DNA from: Saxidomus purpurata
Taxonomy: Eukaryota > Mollusca > Bivalvia > Venerida > Veneridae
Reading direction: 5' to 3'
Assembly: GCA_022818135.1 (NCBI GenBank)
Contig: JAFMSR010000005.1
Location: forward strand, 18,103,716-18,167,715
DNA length: 64,000 nucleotides
Shown: in pieces, positions 11,049 through 24,373 of the stretch
How positions within the stretch are numbered: the first letter of the stretch is position 1
Layout of the letters: each line of letters begins with the position of its first letter
Position numbers and translations under genes: made by a program
The notes under the pieces: generated by a model
The model's input: the letters and a program-made list of their open reading frames with translations, nothing else
Databases searched by the model: none
What the model was told of the DNA's origin: nothing

Positions 11049-14000
11049 TCAAGAGTCAGCTTTTCCATTTGTCATTGGTGTGAACCCTTCTATGTATTTG
11101 GCGATATAGTCATAACCAGCTTCCCTTGCTAACTCGGATGGTGTCTGGCCCTCCTACAGACAGAAATGAACAATTTAATGAGAAATAAATGAACAATGAA
11201 CAATTTCATGAGAAACTAGAGGATGCTTTTGTAAAAAAGCGCATGTCTCCCCCACTGCTGAGAATAACTGTGAATGGAAACAGGAATGGAAATGGAGATA
11301 AGATAATGTAAATACCCGGTAGTCACTTCAATGAAGGCTGTCTATGGATGGTTTCTATTGTTAAGGTTGTATGAGAAGATGCTTCCTAAACTGTTTGTTT
11401 TTAACCAGGTATTCAATTTTGAAAATCCTGGTTATTCAATCAGCGTATGGCAGGCGGGCGTCAAACGAAATTGCACTTGATGGTCATATCATATATAGTT
11501 TCACAAATGAAATTAAATGAAATTGTGTCTGCTCCATAATTCTTCAAACCTTTAAAGGATTTTGATGATACTTAAAACAAACGCTCATATTGTCAGATTT
11601 TTTACACTATTGAAAGACAACTCAAAAACGAAGAATGGACGGACGGACTGACGGACTCCCCCAGTTTGAGGTTGTAGGTCAAAAGGAACTCTAGTTATCA
11701 TCCGGAAATGAGAAATTGACCAACGGTCACGTGACCTTGACCTTTGACCTACTGACCCCAAAAACAATAGGGATCATCTGCTCTATAAGACCAATCATCC
11801 TATGAAGTTTGAGGTCTTAGGTCTAAAGGAACTCTAGTTATCATCCGGAAACGAGAATTGACCAACGGTCAGTGTGACCTTGACCTTTGACCTACTGACC
11901 CCAAAAACAATAGGGATCATCAGCTCTATAAGACCAATCATCCTATGAAGTTTGAGGGCTTAGGTCAAAAGGAACTCTAGTTATCATCCGGAAACGAGAT
12001 TGACCAACGGTCACTGTGACCTTGACCTTTGAACTACTGACCCCAAAAACAATAGGGATCATCTGCTCAATAAGACCATTCATCCTATGAAGTTTGAGAG
12101 CTTAGGTCAAAAGGAACTCTAGTTATCGTCCGGAAACGAAGAATGGACGGACGGACTGACGGACTGACGGACGGACGGACTGACGGACAGGGCAAAAACA
12201 ATATGTCTCCCCCCGAGGTGGGGGAGACATAATAAATGAACAATTTCATGAGATATAAATCAACAATTTAACGTGACATAAATTTTCATTGCCTGTGACT
12301 GGTTATTAAAATGATTTTAACTACTGAGAGTACATTTATAAGAGAACACACTGTGATACAAGACCAAGAATAACCATATATTCATATCTTCTGATTATTG
12401 TAGTTTTGATAGATTATTCTTTACTAATTCTATTTATGCTTTTGGATACAAATCTGTGGTATTTACATAACATATGACCATTTTAAAATGAAATAAGTTT
12501 TTATTTTTAGAAACTAGATGGGTGTTCAGTAGAACAATGTGTCGCCCTCTTACGCTTTGTCAGAATAACCAATAATTTTGTGACAAAATCTAAGTACAAA
12601 AAGGGGCATAACTCTGTCAAATATGACCTTGACTAACAAAATTTGGGAGGCATCATGACGCTTATGTCATAAGCAACACAATTTGAAAGTTTGATAAAGA
12701 AATCTTAAGAAATGGCAAAGTTATAGCAAAAATCTAAGTATAAAACGGGGCGTAACTCTGTCAAATATGACCTTGACCTACAAAATGTGGCGGCATCACG
12801 ACTCTCATGTCATAAGCAATGCAATTTGAAAGTTAGATGAAGAAATCTTAAGAAAGGGCAAAGTTATAGTCAACATTAAGTTTTCATGACAAAATCTGAG
12901 TACAAAAAGGGGCATAAATCTGTCAAATATGACCTAAAAAAAATTTGGCGGCATCATGACCCTTTTGTCATAAGCAATATAATTGTAAAGTTTGATGAAG
13001 AAATCTTAAGAAATGGCAAAGTTATAGCCAACGTTAAGTTTGTGTGACGGACGGACAGACGGACAAAGCGATCCCTTTTCTTCGAAAGGGCGACACAATG
13101 AAAAGAAAATATTTGAAGTGAAGGTTTCAAGAAAGTTCACGTAATCGTACTTTGTATAGACTATTTGTGTGTTACTGCTGCCGAACATCAAAGTGTAATA
13201 AAAATGTAACAGCTACGCCTCTCTTCAAAAATAATCAGCAGAAGTGTAAAAAGTTTATACTAGTTTTAAATATGATCTACCTACTCACCTTATTTTTCAA
13301 AGTTTTATCTGCCCCATATGACATTAATAACCGGCTTATTTTCATATGACCAAACAACGCTGCTGCATGTAGAGGAGTCTCTCCATTCTGTAAAGCAAAC
13401 TTGTTATAAAGACCACTGGATGTTTTCATCACCTTTATAAATTATAGCTTGGAAAATATTTAAATAATTTTCGATGAAATTTAAATTAAATTATTCATGT
13501 TTTAAGCAATAATCCTTATTGTGAATTTCTTAATCTAAACAGTAGAAATAAGGTGTCGTTAAATAATGTCATTAAGACTAGTGACAGATGCATCACAATA
13601 TACCATACCTTTAACAACGTAACTGATGCTCCATGTTTCAGCAACTCTTCGGCTACCTCTAGATGCCCTTTGTGACAAGCTTTGAATAGTGGAGTAGCAC
13701 CATCCTGTAACAAACATGTACTTGGTATGTAACTACAGTAAACTGTGTATAATATAATTAACTCCTAGAGACCATTAAAGTATGTTCCTTATATCCAGAC
13801 AATGTTATATCCATACAGAACTTTCATTTTAAGAAGGTACAATATGGGCCTAGAAAATTTGTTCCAGATTTCACAATCAGGAGTTGTTATTTACGGAGTT
13901 TACTGTGTGCTTTTAATTATTCAAATCTTTTATTTACAAGTTTTTCGTCTGCCCAGCCTCATCAACTAAAGCATGTAAACAGGCCCATCCCATACACAAG

Positions 14001-17000
14001 AAATATACATGCAGAATGAATTACTTTGAATTTATGTCCTTTGGTCCTGGCTAAAAATTTCAGAAACTTGCACCTGAATCACGCTAGAAATTTTACGGAT
14101 AGTATTCTGTCAACAATGTCACTCTTTAAAATCTCACAGACTTGCTTTAAGATTCATCATCTGTTGCTAACTTACTTTTGTATTAACACAAATATTGAAT
14201 CATTGTATTACCATGTTACAGCAAGGATCTGTCTTACCTCTCTTACTGTATCCACTTTAGCACCATTATTCAACAGTTCTCTAACAATATTCAAATGTCC
14301 CATCTGGGCTGCTATCCACAGTGGTGTTGCATTATCCTGAAATTTCAACAATTTTCATTGACCTTTGAAGAAGATTAAGTACAATGCTCGTAACCAAAAA
14401 TATCCCTGCTGTACCTATCCCTATCAATGCATGTCCTTCATTCTTTTTCAATATAACCCTCTCATTAGTCTGCATGTATTCAAACATTCATATACTGTCT
14501 CTCTTGGTCTAGTGGTTTAGGCATCTCCCTTGGTCTAGAGGTTTAGGCATCCGCCTTGGGAGCGGGAGGTCAAAGGTTCAAATCCCAGCAGGGGTCTGTT
14601 CTGATATGGCCCGTTGGTGAGCCGCCAGCTAGTTAAATAATGGTTACCGTATGCCTACCTGCCTGGTGCCTGGCATTAAAAGGATAGGATTCGGGAGGTA
14701 CATGTGCTCAAAAAGAAGGTGTCTCATAAGTCAGAAATGGCTGGCCCTTTAAATAGGGGTGACACTATAATAAACAAACACTTTACTTTTTCTTGTATTA
14801 TTATCTGAGCTGCTCTATCTAACTTTAAGAAGCTGTGATTTTTACACTACTTGGGTTTGGTTTGATCAATGGGAAATAATTAAATGCAGCAGTCATTCTT
14901 GATCCAAACAGACCTCTAGACCACTAAACCTAATGGTGTCAATCAAGACAGGATACATTGCAGCATTTACTGCTGTACCTAGTACCTCAGTGCACATGCA
15001 CCAGAGACTTGAAGATTCAAGTTTTCCTTTATCTAACAATATAAGTTATAGACTGTTGTTTTACGGAAAAAACAGGAGTATAAGAAATTCTGTAAGGGCA
15101 TATTTCATTCTCTATTCCTGTCCCTGGCACTAGGAGGTACTAAGTACAGTTAAATGCTCTTCAAGATACAGCAATAATGGTCTTTAAATGCAAGAATAAC
15201 ATATATCCTGATTATATGTCATATCTATTATTGTTTGCATACAATGCAAATTATGTTTTAAGATCAACAAGACTATGTGATCCTGTTTTACCAAAGCACA
15301 AGACTAATCACATGAAGGATATGTTTACCTATCATAGAAGTCATATTTGGAACACTTTACCCTTTTATATAAGAGAGATAAATTCACTGAACTCATTTGA
15401 ATATAACTTCAAGAAATTTTTATTACATTTGCAATTTTTCATAAATAATTAATGTATTGGATGTGTGATACATGTCTTTATGACATGAATACTATGTATG
15501 CAAATGTTTTAAATTTTGACTTTTATTCCGTTTGAATGCATTATTGTATTGTTACCGTAAAAACTATTTCATGAATCTCAGAGTGTTTATCAGGTCAGTT
15601 AATATATTGTGTATGTTTTAGAATGATTGATACATGTGACTTATTTTTCTTTCTTTTTTTCTTGTTTTAATGTTGAATTTGCTGTTTGATGGCCACATTA
15701 TAAATAAGTGTAATGTATGTACTTTCACTAAACATGGTTACCTTCATGAAATAAAGAATCTATTATTATTATTATCCTTTAACAACTGACATTTTGAGTA
15801 TAGAAACTACCAGCTTCTTCGCAGGAATGTTCCGGTGTGTGCAGGGCTCAAACTAGTAATCATGAGGAGTTAAGTGGCTTGCAGAGTTAAACCAGCACTA
15901 GGCCTAATCAACTCAGGAAGAAACTGATAACTTTCCCAGTTGACTGTTCAGACAGCAGGCAGTGCTGACACTTCACAATCCCCTAGCATCAAGAATTAAC
16001 AAGCCTAAACAAATGTGACTTAGAACACAAAGACGATTAATGACTAAATTAACAATGTTAAACCTTTCTTTTCAAGTCAACTTCTGCTCCTTGTTTAACA
16101 AGGAAAGACAGTAGCTGATTATGGCCATTCTGAGCTGTAATAAACAGGGGTGTGGCACCATCTACCATCTGTGCATGCATGTCTGCCCCTCGGTCCAACA
16201 GTTCCTTCACAACATCTAAATGGTTACATTGACAAGCTACAAACAGTGGTGTGCCTCCATCCTGAAGAAAAGATGGTTATTCTTACAGTTTTACCTTAAC
16301 CATTGAAATATTCATTACAGATCATAGTCTGCATAAAAGGAATATGCAAAATACAGTGCGAAGATAGCATTGGATTGCTCCCTTTCATGGTAAAATGGAG
16401 GTTACACCTTACAGAACTTCATTCTTGTATCTTCAAAAACAAGAAGTAGGTCAGGAGATCAAGATAGCCAATGTCAAAGTTGAAATCTACATGCAAAACT
16501 GTATACATCTTAAAATTTTCATTAAGGTGGCATAAGGTGACCCCAGTGGCATATATTTTTTGACAAATCATTATGTTCTGAAGGAATTTGGTAGAGGTTC
16601 AAGAAAGTAAATTTCTGTGAAAATTTCTGTGAAATTGTTTCAAAATCAAATAAGTGGTAACAGAGAAGAAGTGGAGCCGCCTTGGTTCAGTGGTAGCGCA
16701 TTCACCGCAGGATCCAGGGTAAAATCACAACCACTAATCAAATCAAATTTTTAAAGTTTTCTATATAGTTATATAGGAAAAATCTAGCCCCATCTAGCAT
16801 CAGTGTTTTTTTACGAATCAAAATTATTTGAAGGAATTTGGTAGAGGGTCTCACAAGGAACATTTCCGTAAAATTGTTTCTAATTTGGGCATGTGGTTTC
16901 TGATAAGAAATTCTTTCTAAAAGGTTTTCCTTTTGGTTGCCATTGTAACAAGAGTTTTACTTAGATCTATTTTATTTGAAGGCAACTGAGAGAAGACCAC

Positions 17001-20000
17001 ATTACTGAGAAGTTTGGTTGAAAATTGGCCTAGTAATTTAGGAGATGTTGTTATATGAAAATGTTGACTGACAGACAGATGGAAGGACATCTAGCATTCA
17101 TGACAAAAGAATATTCATTTCCTCTTGAGATCAAAAAGTCACTGCAAATGAAGAAGTATAATTTTCAGTTAACACATTAGACACAACTTAAGACAAGCAC
17201 ATTCTTCTAAAGTAAACATTTGCATGCATTTCTTGAAACAAGAGTTAGATATAAGCTCCAGGCTTCTGTATATCACTGAATGCACAAAGAAAGAAATATC
17301 TTGGTATTATCACTGATTTTCTGAACTTACAAATACATACTTGTACATAATAACTTACATAGCTAGGTATATCTACTGGAACAGAATGATCAAGTAATAA
17401 TCTAACAATGTCTACGAAACCTCCTTGCGCAGCAAAAAATAATGCACATGTACCAGTCTGAAAAATAAACATTGACATGGTTTGAATCATTTGAACTTCA
17501 CACGTACATCATCTGAGGTAAAACACAATCCTCAAACTAAAAATGTCACAAATCTGTCTTGTCTAAATAATAAGGACCAGCACTTCAACTCTTCTTGATT
17601 CATTAAATATACTGAAGTTTTGTTTGTGATAGATTAATCCTAGTAGTGTGTAGATGTACCAAAAGCAACCTGTATGGATTCAAATCAGTGGGTGTAACTA
17701 TACAGTCAGACCTGCATCTGTAACAGTCACTTGTCTCTGACCCTGAGAAACTTTACAAACCTTCAACTATACAAGTCTTCCCCAAAGTGATTATACCTGA
17801 GGCTATGTATTTATACTGTAATTTTACTGCCCATATTTTAACTGCATGAACATTTACCAATCTCCTTGCACCTCCATCACCACCATTTTTCAGTAGTTCT
17901 TTCACACACTCTATATGGTTATTGGCAGCTGCAAGAATCAAAGGTGTTGTTCCTTCCTGAAATACATGTACATTATTTCAACATTGTTTACCACAGGTCT
18001 CATTTTCTCTGCACCTGAATCCTTAAATTGGTGTAAAAAACAAAATAAACTACCAAATAATGCTGAAGAGCTAAACATATATCAGGTAAACTTAGGGTAA
18101 ACATAAATGTCATGATTCAATCAATGAAACTAATGAACAACAAGTATAATGTTGGAACAATTGACTAATCCTAGAAGTAACTCTCGGTATTACAACATGA
18201 ATTATGCCATTTGAAGACTGTTCTTATTTGAACTTTATAGCAATTAACTTCCTGTGAAGTGTGGTTAATTTGTTCCAGAGGTTATGGAGAAATAATGCCT
18301 CAACAATTTGTGCAAGTAAAATTAAATACTTCATAGAACATTTTTCAAAGAGCAACAACACAGTTAAAAAGCATAAATATGTGCACCTCTTCATGATAGT
18401 CAAAGGGCTTTTACTGGTTTAATACTCACTGAAAAGTCATCATGTCAAAACTTGCTTGTAACATGTTCATCTTTCCCCTAGATCTTGCTTGTGAAGCTTC
18501 CAATGAAGTCTCATCAATTTCAAGCCAGGAAATTTTTGATAAGGACTAATTCAGAAGACAGATACTCTTTAAACTAAATATAACGATAATACAAGGGCTG
18601 TAACTCTGTGAAAGTTTCAAAATATTTAAAACATTGATTGTGAAAGTTTTAAAATATTTATAAACAACCAATGTAACTGAGCAAATGGTAGTAAATTACC
18701 TTGTCTTTACAATCAACATGAACTTTTCCAGAATCAAGGACTTTCTTCAACTGCTCTAAGTTTCCTTGTAATGCAGCAAGATGCAGCTGTTGATCCGACG
18801 GTGTCTCCTTCTGAAACACAAAAACTACATGAATCTTAAGGTTAAGCCCAGACATAAACCTGCATGATACATTGGTTCATCATCTTCTAGGCTGGTGCTA
18901 ATAAGAAAGTCAGTCGCAAGACTGAAGGCAACTGAAAAATCTAAAATCTTTTTTAGCTTCTTTAGCTAAATTGGACTACTTTCCAGTCAAATTTCTTGGT
19001 TCTCAATGGACAAACTTTATTTGTTACAGCTTGAATACATTCAATTTGGTAATTGGTCTGCTAACTAACTACATGTACTGTGATGATATACATGTACCAA
19101 ATGTCAAAAATATACATGTACTGCACTTAAGTTAAAGAGACGTACCAAGTCACAATCCCAATATGGAAAATTTGTAAAAACCTATATTACTAATATTTAA
19201 TTATACACAAAACTTGTACTTTACCAAGCATCAACTACTATTCTATTGTCTTATAGGTTTTAAATAGTTCTTACATCAGTATCAGTGTATGGTGCACCAG
19301 TCACTGATCTGTGCTCCAGCTACATTAATTTAGCACATAATAGCAGGGTGTAGCACCTTCTGTAACACATCCTGCCCTTTTATTTGCACTTTTCTATAAT
19401 CCATGCTTCATGTATTTAAGAGATGATATTTGTTCTTTTGGGTTTCTTGACTAAAAAGCATGGATTTTCCAGAAGTTTCTTACCAGTATTAATGTTAATT
19501 GAATAAAACGTGTTTTGTCAGGTATTTTGCACGACTTTTCCAACATGATCTTGTCTTGATAAGTATTTGAGCTGGAGCACTGACTGATTAGATAAAGAGA
19601 TACATAACAGACCCACAAAAAGTTCCCTAGCAAACAATATATCAGTTAACAGCACAAAACTTTCTTAGCCTGGCCCAAGTCAAGATTAATCCATAATTTT
19701 AAGATATATTATTTTTCCGTAACATATATCTGTGTTTTTGAATATACTGCATACATGTTTATGAACAATTACAAATTCAATATCAATTTTATGTTTTTAC
19801 ATTCTTGAAAATAATCAAATGTACAATCATACAGATAATAACTTTAAATTGACACTTTTGCTGTTATGAAACATTACTAATAATCTGTAGTAAATCATGA
19901 TATATTCTTCATCATTGTCAACCCACAGGCTAGCTAAGTTCCTTGCTCTACATTCTACCAAAGCAAGAAACTGAAACTGCAGGAAACAAAGAAAACAGAA

Positions 20001-20212
20001 AATAAGTTAACTAAGAATAAGAACAAACTGAAGTTGCAAAAATTGTAAGTCTTCCTTGAACCAGAATCATAATGCAGTTATATATAAGGCTAAAGGATAT
20101 TATCACATGAAATTACCTCTCCTGTTATTGACTCTAGAACACCACTCAACAACTTTGAAAAGTAAACATTTTATTTTAATGTTACCGTTTGCTTCAAACT
20201 AATCCAAGACAT
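11049..20212 (-). CDS. ANKRD29: Ankyrin repeat domain-containing protein 29-like, complete nine-exon gene
   Basis: Exons in transcript order are 20212-20186, 18810-18700, 17956-17858, 17457-17359, 16261-16064, 14336-14238, 13704-13609, 13387-13289 and 11153-11049. All have AG/GT borders and all introns are phase 0. The product is 310 aa, close to human ANKRD29 (about 300 aa). Exon 2 begins KETP and contains 'GKVHVDCKDK', matching the vertebrate N-terminal block. Exons 3, 4, 6, 7 and 8 each hold one ankyrin repeat of 32-33 aa (for example 'TGTCALFFAAQGG', 'NGETPLHAAALFGH'). Exon 5 holds two repeats (66 aa). The last exon gives 'EGQTPSELAREAGYDYI' and a 34-residue tail. The start at 20212 (ACCATGT, nine codons MSWISLKQT) is inferred from its phase and resemblance to the human leader; the later exons are firm. 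The protein is a stack of ankyrin repeats with no other domain, so a protein-binding scaffold role is expected; its partner is unknown. An oddity is repeat 2, which ends GGDGGARRL where most repeats end GADxxxxR. Confidence 0.93.
11243..12230. mobile_element. TIR element, family C (ATGTCTCCCCCAC ends), in the last ANKRD29 intron
   Basis: The left end ATGTCTCCCCCAC (11243-11255) and the right end GTGGGGGAGACAT (12218-12230) form a perfect 13-bp terminal inverted repeat. The right end is also a hairpin by itself (12203-12230), because ATGTCTCCCCC occurs just before it. The interior holds three units with a period of about 142 bp (gtgaccttgacc at 11731, 11874, 12016), each with 'ggaactctagttatc(a/g)tccgg' and 'aacaatagggatcatc'. 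It ends with a 'ggacggac tgacgg' simple repeat. No protein is encoded. Confidence 0.85.
12539..13096. mobile_element. TIR element, family A, second copy, in the last ANKRD29 intron
   Basis: The ends GTGTCGCCCTCT (12539) and AAAGGGCGACAC (13085-13096) are inverted repeats with ten matching bases (GTGTCGCCCT). The interior has three units marked by 'aaaa(a/c)gggg cataa' near 12598, 12744 and 12905. It is the same family as 2186-2602 but better preserved. It ends with a 'gacggacggacagacggac' run. Confidence 0.8.
14490..14790 (+). repeat. tRNA-derived SINE with Pro-type head, in an ANKRD29 intron
   Basis: The head contains box A (TGGTCTAGAGGTTTAGG) and box B (GGTTCAAATCC). Between them, CCGC CTTGGGA GCGG folds as an anticodon arm with TGG (Pro). 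The acceptor and T stems do not pair well, so this is not a working tRNA. A partial duplication of the box A region lies just upstream ('ctcttggtctagtggtttaggcatc'). A unique tail follows to about 14790. Orientation is opposite to the host gene. Confidence 0.75.
15130..15778 (+). mobile_element. LINE 3' end: reverse transcriptase C-terminus, 3' UTR and (ATT)n tail
   Basis: The frame 15177-15452 (91 aa) has the C-terminal signature of many LINE ORF2 proteins: 'RSTRLCDP', 'TNHMKDMFTYHRSHIWNTLP', then 'IREINSLNSFEYNFKKFLL'. A stop and about 310 bases of untranslated DNA follow. The end is AATAAA (15749-15754) and a short (TTA)n run at 15760-15775. This is a 5'-truncated insertion, antisense to and inside an ANKRD29 intron. 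The clade is uncertain. Shorter tails of apparently the same family occur at 25195 and 40505. Confidence 0.8.
15800..15930 (-). repeat. Possible SINE fragment
   Basis: On the minus strand the string AGTTTGAGCCCTG is box-B-like and is preceded by an ACTCCTCATGATTACTAG region. It resembles the reverse SINE at 39290-39500 but is too diverged to define ends. Confidence 0.35.
16675..16735 (+). repeat. Truncated tRNA-derived SINE head
   Basis: 'CCGCCTTGGTTCAGTGGTAGCGC' contains a good box A resembling tRNA-Gly, followed by 'attcaccgcagg'. No box B or tail is seen. It lies in an ANKRD29 intron. Confidence 0.45.
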
Positions 20213-20955
20213 GGTAATTTGACTAAGATTCTGAGAAAAGATTACATTACTGAACAAAACTTTAAGAGCTGCGAAGCCTGCTTTCATTTCTTCGAGTTGA
20301 CTGATTGGCCTTGGGCCTATTTTGAGAAATGGATCATGTCACAATATTTAATGTTATACCCATTTTAGTTCATCCATTTTCAAAAAAGTTAACTGCAAGT
20401 AATTCAAACCTAAGTTTAGGGGACACCGGACTGTTTCACATAGTTACATGTAACTAACATATAGACTATATGTGTTCCAGCTAGGATTTGAAAAGGGCAG
20501 GGTGCTGGTGAAAAAAGGAAATTTCTACGGTGAAGTGGTGAGGGAGGAGGTCCCTCCTCTTTAAGGAGGTAGGGTTGATTTTTTAATATTTTTTTTTTAA
20601 ATTAAGACATTACAGAAGACATTTGGTGTGTTTTATTGACTGGAAATATAAGACTTCTTTTTTGTTAACTTTAACTAATTTTGTTAGTTTTTCTCAATAT
20701 CAACTAAGCATGTATTTGGTTTATTACAGACAATAGAAATTTCTGGTGCAGGAAATCTACACTGGGAATGACTGATGACAATAAATAAATAACCGTATTA
20801 AATTTATGTTTGTTTCGCTCTCTATATAAAATGTAAAATCTGTGAAAGCAAAAGGGGAATACCGGTATGCTAAGAGAAATTAATTATTTTGCAGTATTTT
20901 TGGATTAAAAGCTACAACTTCGACAGTTTGTCTTAGTGGAAGTATTTTAACCTTA
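20213..20955. other. 5' flank of the ANKRD29-like gene
   Basis: There is no CpG-rich island, TATA box or coding exon that can be supported. A short hairpin (GGAGGAGGTCCCTCCTC) occurs near 20545. The transcription start is not visible. Confidence 0.35.
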
Positions 20956-20956
20956 A

Positions 20957-21848
20957 ACAAGAGCTGTTCCTTACAAGTGACAAATGCCCCCAAAAGAGGT
21001 ATCTCACAGTCTGTGTCCTCTCCATATTCTCAACAATTGTGCCATGTAATTTTAAAATCCTTCCATGCATGACAGATTTTCCATGCATACAGTATTCCAT
21101 TACTATTAATCTCTAAGCATGACCTTGACATTCGAGTTATTTTTGCACAAAACACATGGTCTTGATGTGCTGACCATTTGTGCCAAGTTCTTTCAAAATC
21201 CTTCAATGCATGACAAAGTTACAGTCAGGACACAAATGTATGCATACATTGTATATACAGGATTCCATTACCTTCAAACTTTAAGTGTGACCTTGACCTT
21301 TGAGGTACATGTAGGGACGTGGGTCTTGACGCCACACATTGTCTTGATATGCTTAAAATGTTTGCCAAGTTATTTTAAAATCCTTCAATGCATCACAAAG
21401 TTACAGTTCAGACACAAATGTGTGCATAAATTTACAAAATATACAGGATTCCAGTACCATCCTACTCTAAGTGTGACCTTGACGTTTGAGGTACATTGTA
21501 CATGTAGGGATGTGAGTCTTGCACAAGATATGTCTTCTTGATGTGCTGAACATTCGTCCAAAGATATTTTAAAATCCTTCAATGCATGACAAAGTTACAG
21601 TCTGGACATGAATGAGTGCATATACAGAGGATTCCATTACCTTTAAACTCTAAGTGTGACCTTCACCTTTGAGGTAGGGACACAGGTCTTGCATGCAACA
21701 CATCATCTTTATGTCCTGAACATTTAGGCCAAGTTATTTCAAAATCCTTCAATGCATGACAAAGTTACAGCCTGGACAGAGAAACATGTAAGGGCGGATG
21801 CACAGATGGATGGTGCAATTTTAATATGCCATCCTTCGGGGGCGTAAA
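20957..21848. mobile_element. Tandem-repeat element with GCCCCC ends
   Basis: It begins 'acaagagctgt' at 20957, then 'aaatgcccccaaaaga' and ends 'tccttcgggggcgtaaa' near 21847, giving an imperfect inverted GCCCCC(A/G)A end. Units of roughly 180 bp repeat about four times, each with 'aaaatccttcaatgcatgacaaagttacag', 'ggattccattacc' and 'gtgaccttgac'. The chance open frames on both strands (21119-21582) are produced by the array. Confidence 0.75.
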
Positions 21849-21849
21849 A

Positions 21850-24370
21850 AGGGAGGTAATCAAAATAAATGAATTGTATAATTTAACTGCAATACTAATT
21901 TAAATAAAAACGTTATAATAATTTTCCAATAACATTTAGAGTTCACATGAAAACCCTGTGTGTTTTTGAAAAGAATTTTTTTAGACAACCTATACTTCTT
22001 AATTTCTGTTACATATATATATATGAATGCATAATTGTGTGCATTGAAAAAAAAGTAAAACCATGCCTTCGTATTTTTGGGGAATTGTGATTAATTATTA
22101 AATATATCTAAGATGGAGTTGAATTCTGTGTGCACAGTACGCTTTACAAAGATCAATAAAGTCTCGACACCTAACTAACATCTATCTGTTATTTAAGTGA
22201 AACAATCAAGCAACAAAATGATCAATTTGTGTTAATCCAATTATAGCCCAAGGTCATCAACACATGGTTATCAATTAGGCAGGAAAACAGCTGCTATTTA
22301 CAACGGGTAATGCATAATGATGTACATTGTCAAAATTTCACAAAGGACAACAAAGTTGTTATTACTGCAAAAGTTCTGTGCAACTTAACTTTCATAGTAA
22401 TAAAACTGAAAAATTCAAGACAGGTTCTGCATGAAATTCTTCAAGTACTTTCTTACAATGCGCCACTGCCTAGACATGCTAGAAGAATGAGTTGAACATT
22501 TTTTTGGAAATAATTTCAAAGGTAGCAAACTGGCAAGTATAACTGGTTCATGAAGAATGCTAAATTCAACAATCATTATAGGAATGATCGCCATGACGTC
22601 ACATGGCAATTTTGATAAGATTGCTGGTGGACAATAACAGTTGTGTTTACAATGCTTATGAATCAGAAAGGAATTTTTGAATTTTTATAACTTTGTCAAG
22701 GATTTTTAAAATTCAAAAAGTTATGACATGCTCTTGATACTCATATTTTTACATCAAAATATCTCTTTTGAAAGAAATACCGTTTTTAATGACACTTGAT
22801 TTTTCGTAACGGCTTGTTGCTGCTATAATCATTTATGAAAACAGTGTAAGTTACTCGCTCATGAATTTTTCATTTTGAATCTTAACAAAAATTGAAAATA
22901 ATGAATAAAAGGTACATTTTAGTAGCTTTCCACTGATATGAAACATTTTAAAATATCTTATGTTTTAAAAAAGTTACGGTTGTTAAAAAAACATCCCTAA
23001 CGATTCAAAAACACGGACTACCAACCGCTGCCCACCGCATCTATCTCTTATCAGTAGAAATTATTGCGCAGTACTGGGTTTTGTTTGCAAACACAATCAC
23101 TCCTATTGGTTTGCTTCTGAACAATATTGATGATCGATCAGTGTATGAATATTCACCAATCCACTCACTTGCTTGTACTAGCGATTAAATTTTACGGTTA
23201 GGCAACCATCATTACACCTCACAGATTTCTAAAATTGAAGACCATATTCCTGTATCTTGTCATCTCTGCATTTATATTTGGCCGCTTTCATTGAATAAAT
23301 TTATTCATTTAAGAACATTCAATCAATACCACAACATACGGTTTTCATATGTTCACCTCACAATTTATAACAAAATTTGTGCAATAAATGCGAAAACTCT
23401 GACGCATTTAGATACCTTTAAGGACATTGCTATTTTGTTATCGCTTCCGTATTTTCTGCTGGATGATTTGGCTTTGTATGGCTTGCTCTTTATTTGGAGA
23501 GAGAATATATTTTGCTGATTTTCTTCCAAATTAGGGCCACATAATTTCCTCCCGGAAGTGGTGGGTTATTTCCCTTAGCTGTCAAATTATCAAACCAAAG
23601 ATTCTATTCTAACCGAAAGAATTAATGAATCGTTAATGAAGGTAACTGCTTATAATCGCTCTGCCTTTTCGTCTACGGGAGGGAGGAAAAAGAGCGATGT
23701 TCCATTTGCTTCTTATACACTTCCACTGGCACCAAACTTATGGGAATCCCTGTACTTTTAACAAAATCTATTCATCTGTCTGTCTATAGACACTTGCACC
23801 AGTAATTGGAGCATTATGACAGGTAAATAGGTGGTAAATTGCTTTGATCAGCCTACATTTGATTAGAAACGATACACCTTAAATAATAACGGATGTACGA
23901 TACAAATAAAAAAAAGACCAAGGATACACTTTGTCACTTTCTTCAAGAAGTAGGCTAGGTGTCTGCTAACCGAAAAGAGGAAGCCGACTAAGTTTAATTA
24001 AATTTAAGATTTAAACCCAGATACTGTTCCTGAAGAAAGTTTCAAACAGCATCGACAGCTAGGCAGTTCCAAAGTGGTGTGATTCTTGGAATGAAAAAGG
24101 GAGCATTTATTTTTATCCGAGTACGCCAGTGGTATAGCTGATTGGTATGGGTGGTTGGCTGTAGTCCGGGTAGACTTTGGATGCTGAAGCCAATTTGACT
24201 AATTCATTATGGATCTTATAGAAGAACACGATCGAGGCTCGAGTGCAAACACTATCAAATTCTGATAGGCCTTTTCAGCATTTTTAAATTTCTAGCGCAA
24301 CCCCCAGGGTGTTGGGAGGTGTGGGGGCAGGGGGTGGATATTATGAGTGATAATTAAAGTATTTGAGCCA
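21850..24370. other. Intergenic stretch without recognised genes
   Basis: No exon, array or clear element was recognised. A TATATATATA run lies near 22013-22024. The short plus frame at 23291-23518 has no known protein similarity that I can see. Confidence 0.4.
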
Positions 24371-24373
24371 AAT

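Noticed and set aside
14500..14600. Functional tRNA-Pro
   Set aside because: Boxes A and B and an anticodon arm are present, but the acceptor and T stems do not pair and a SINE body follows.
18658..18855. Translation start at 18855 for ANKRD29 without an upstream exon
   Set aside because: The extra residues before KETP are hydrophobic intron-like sequence ending in TTTCAG at 18811, a good acceptor; a spliced short leader exon fits better.
21119..21582. 140-aa plus frame and its antisense 65-aa frame
   Set aside because: Both come from a non-coding tandem array; the words repeat at DNA level and contain the gtgaccttgac module.
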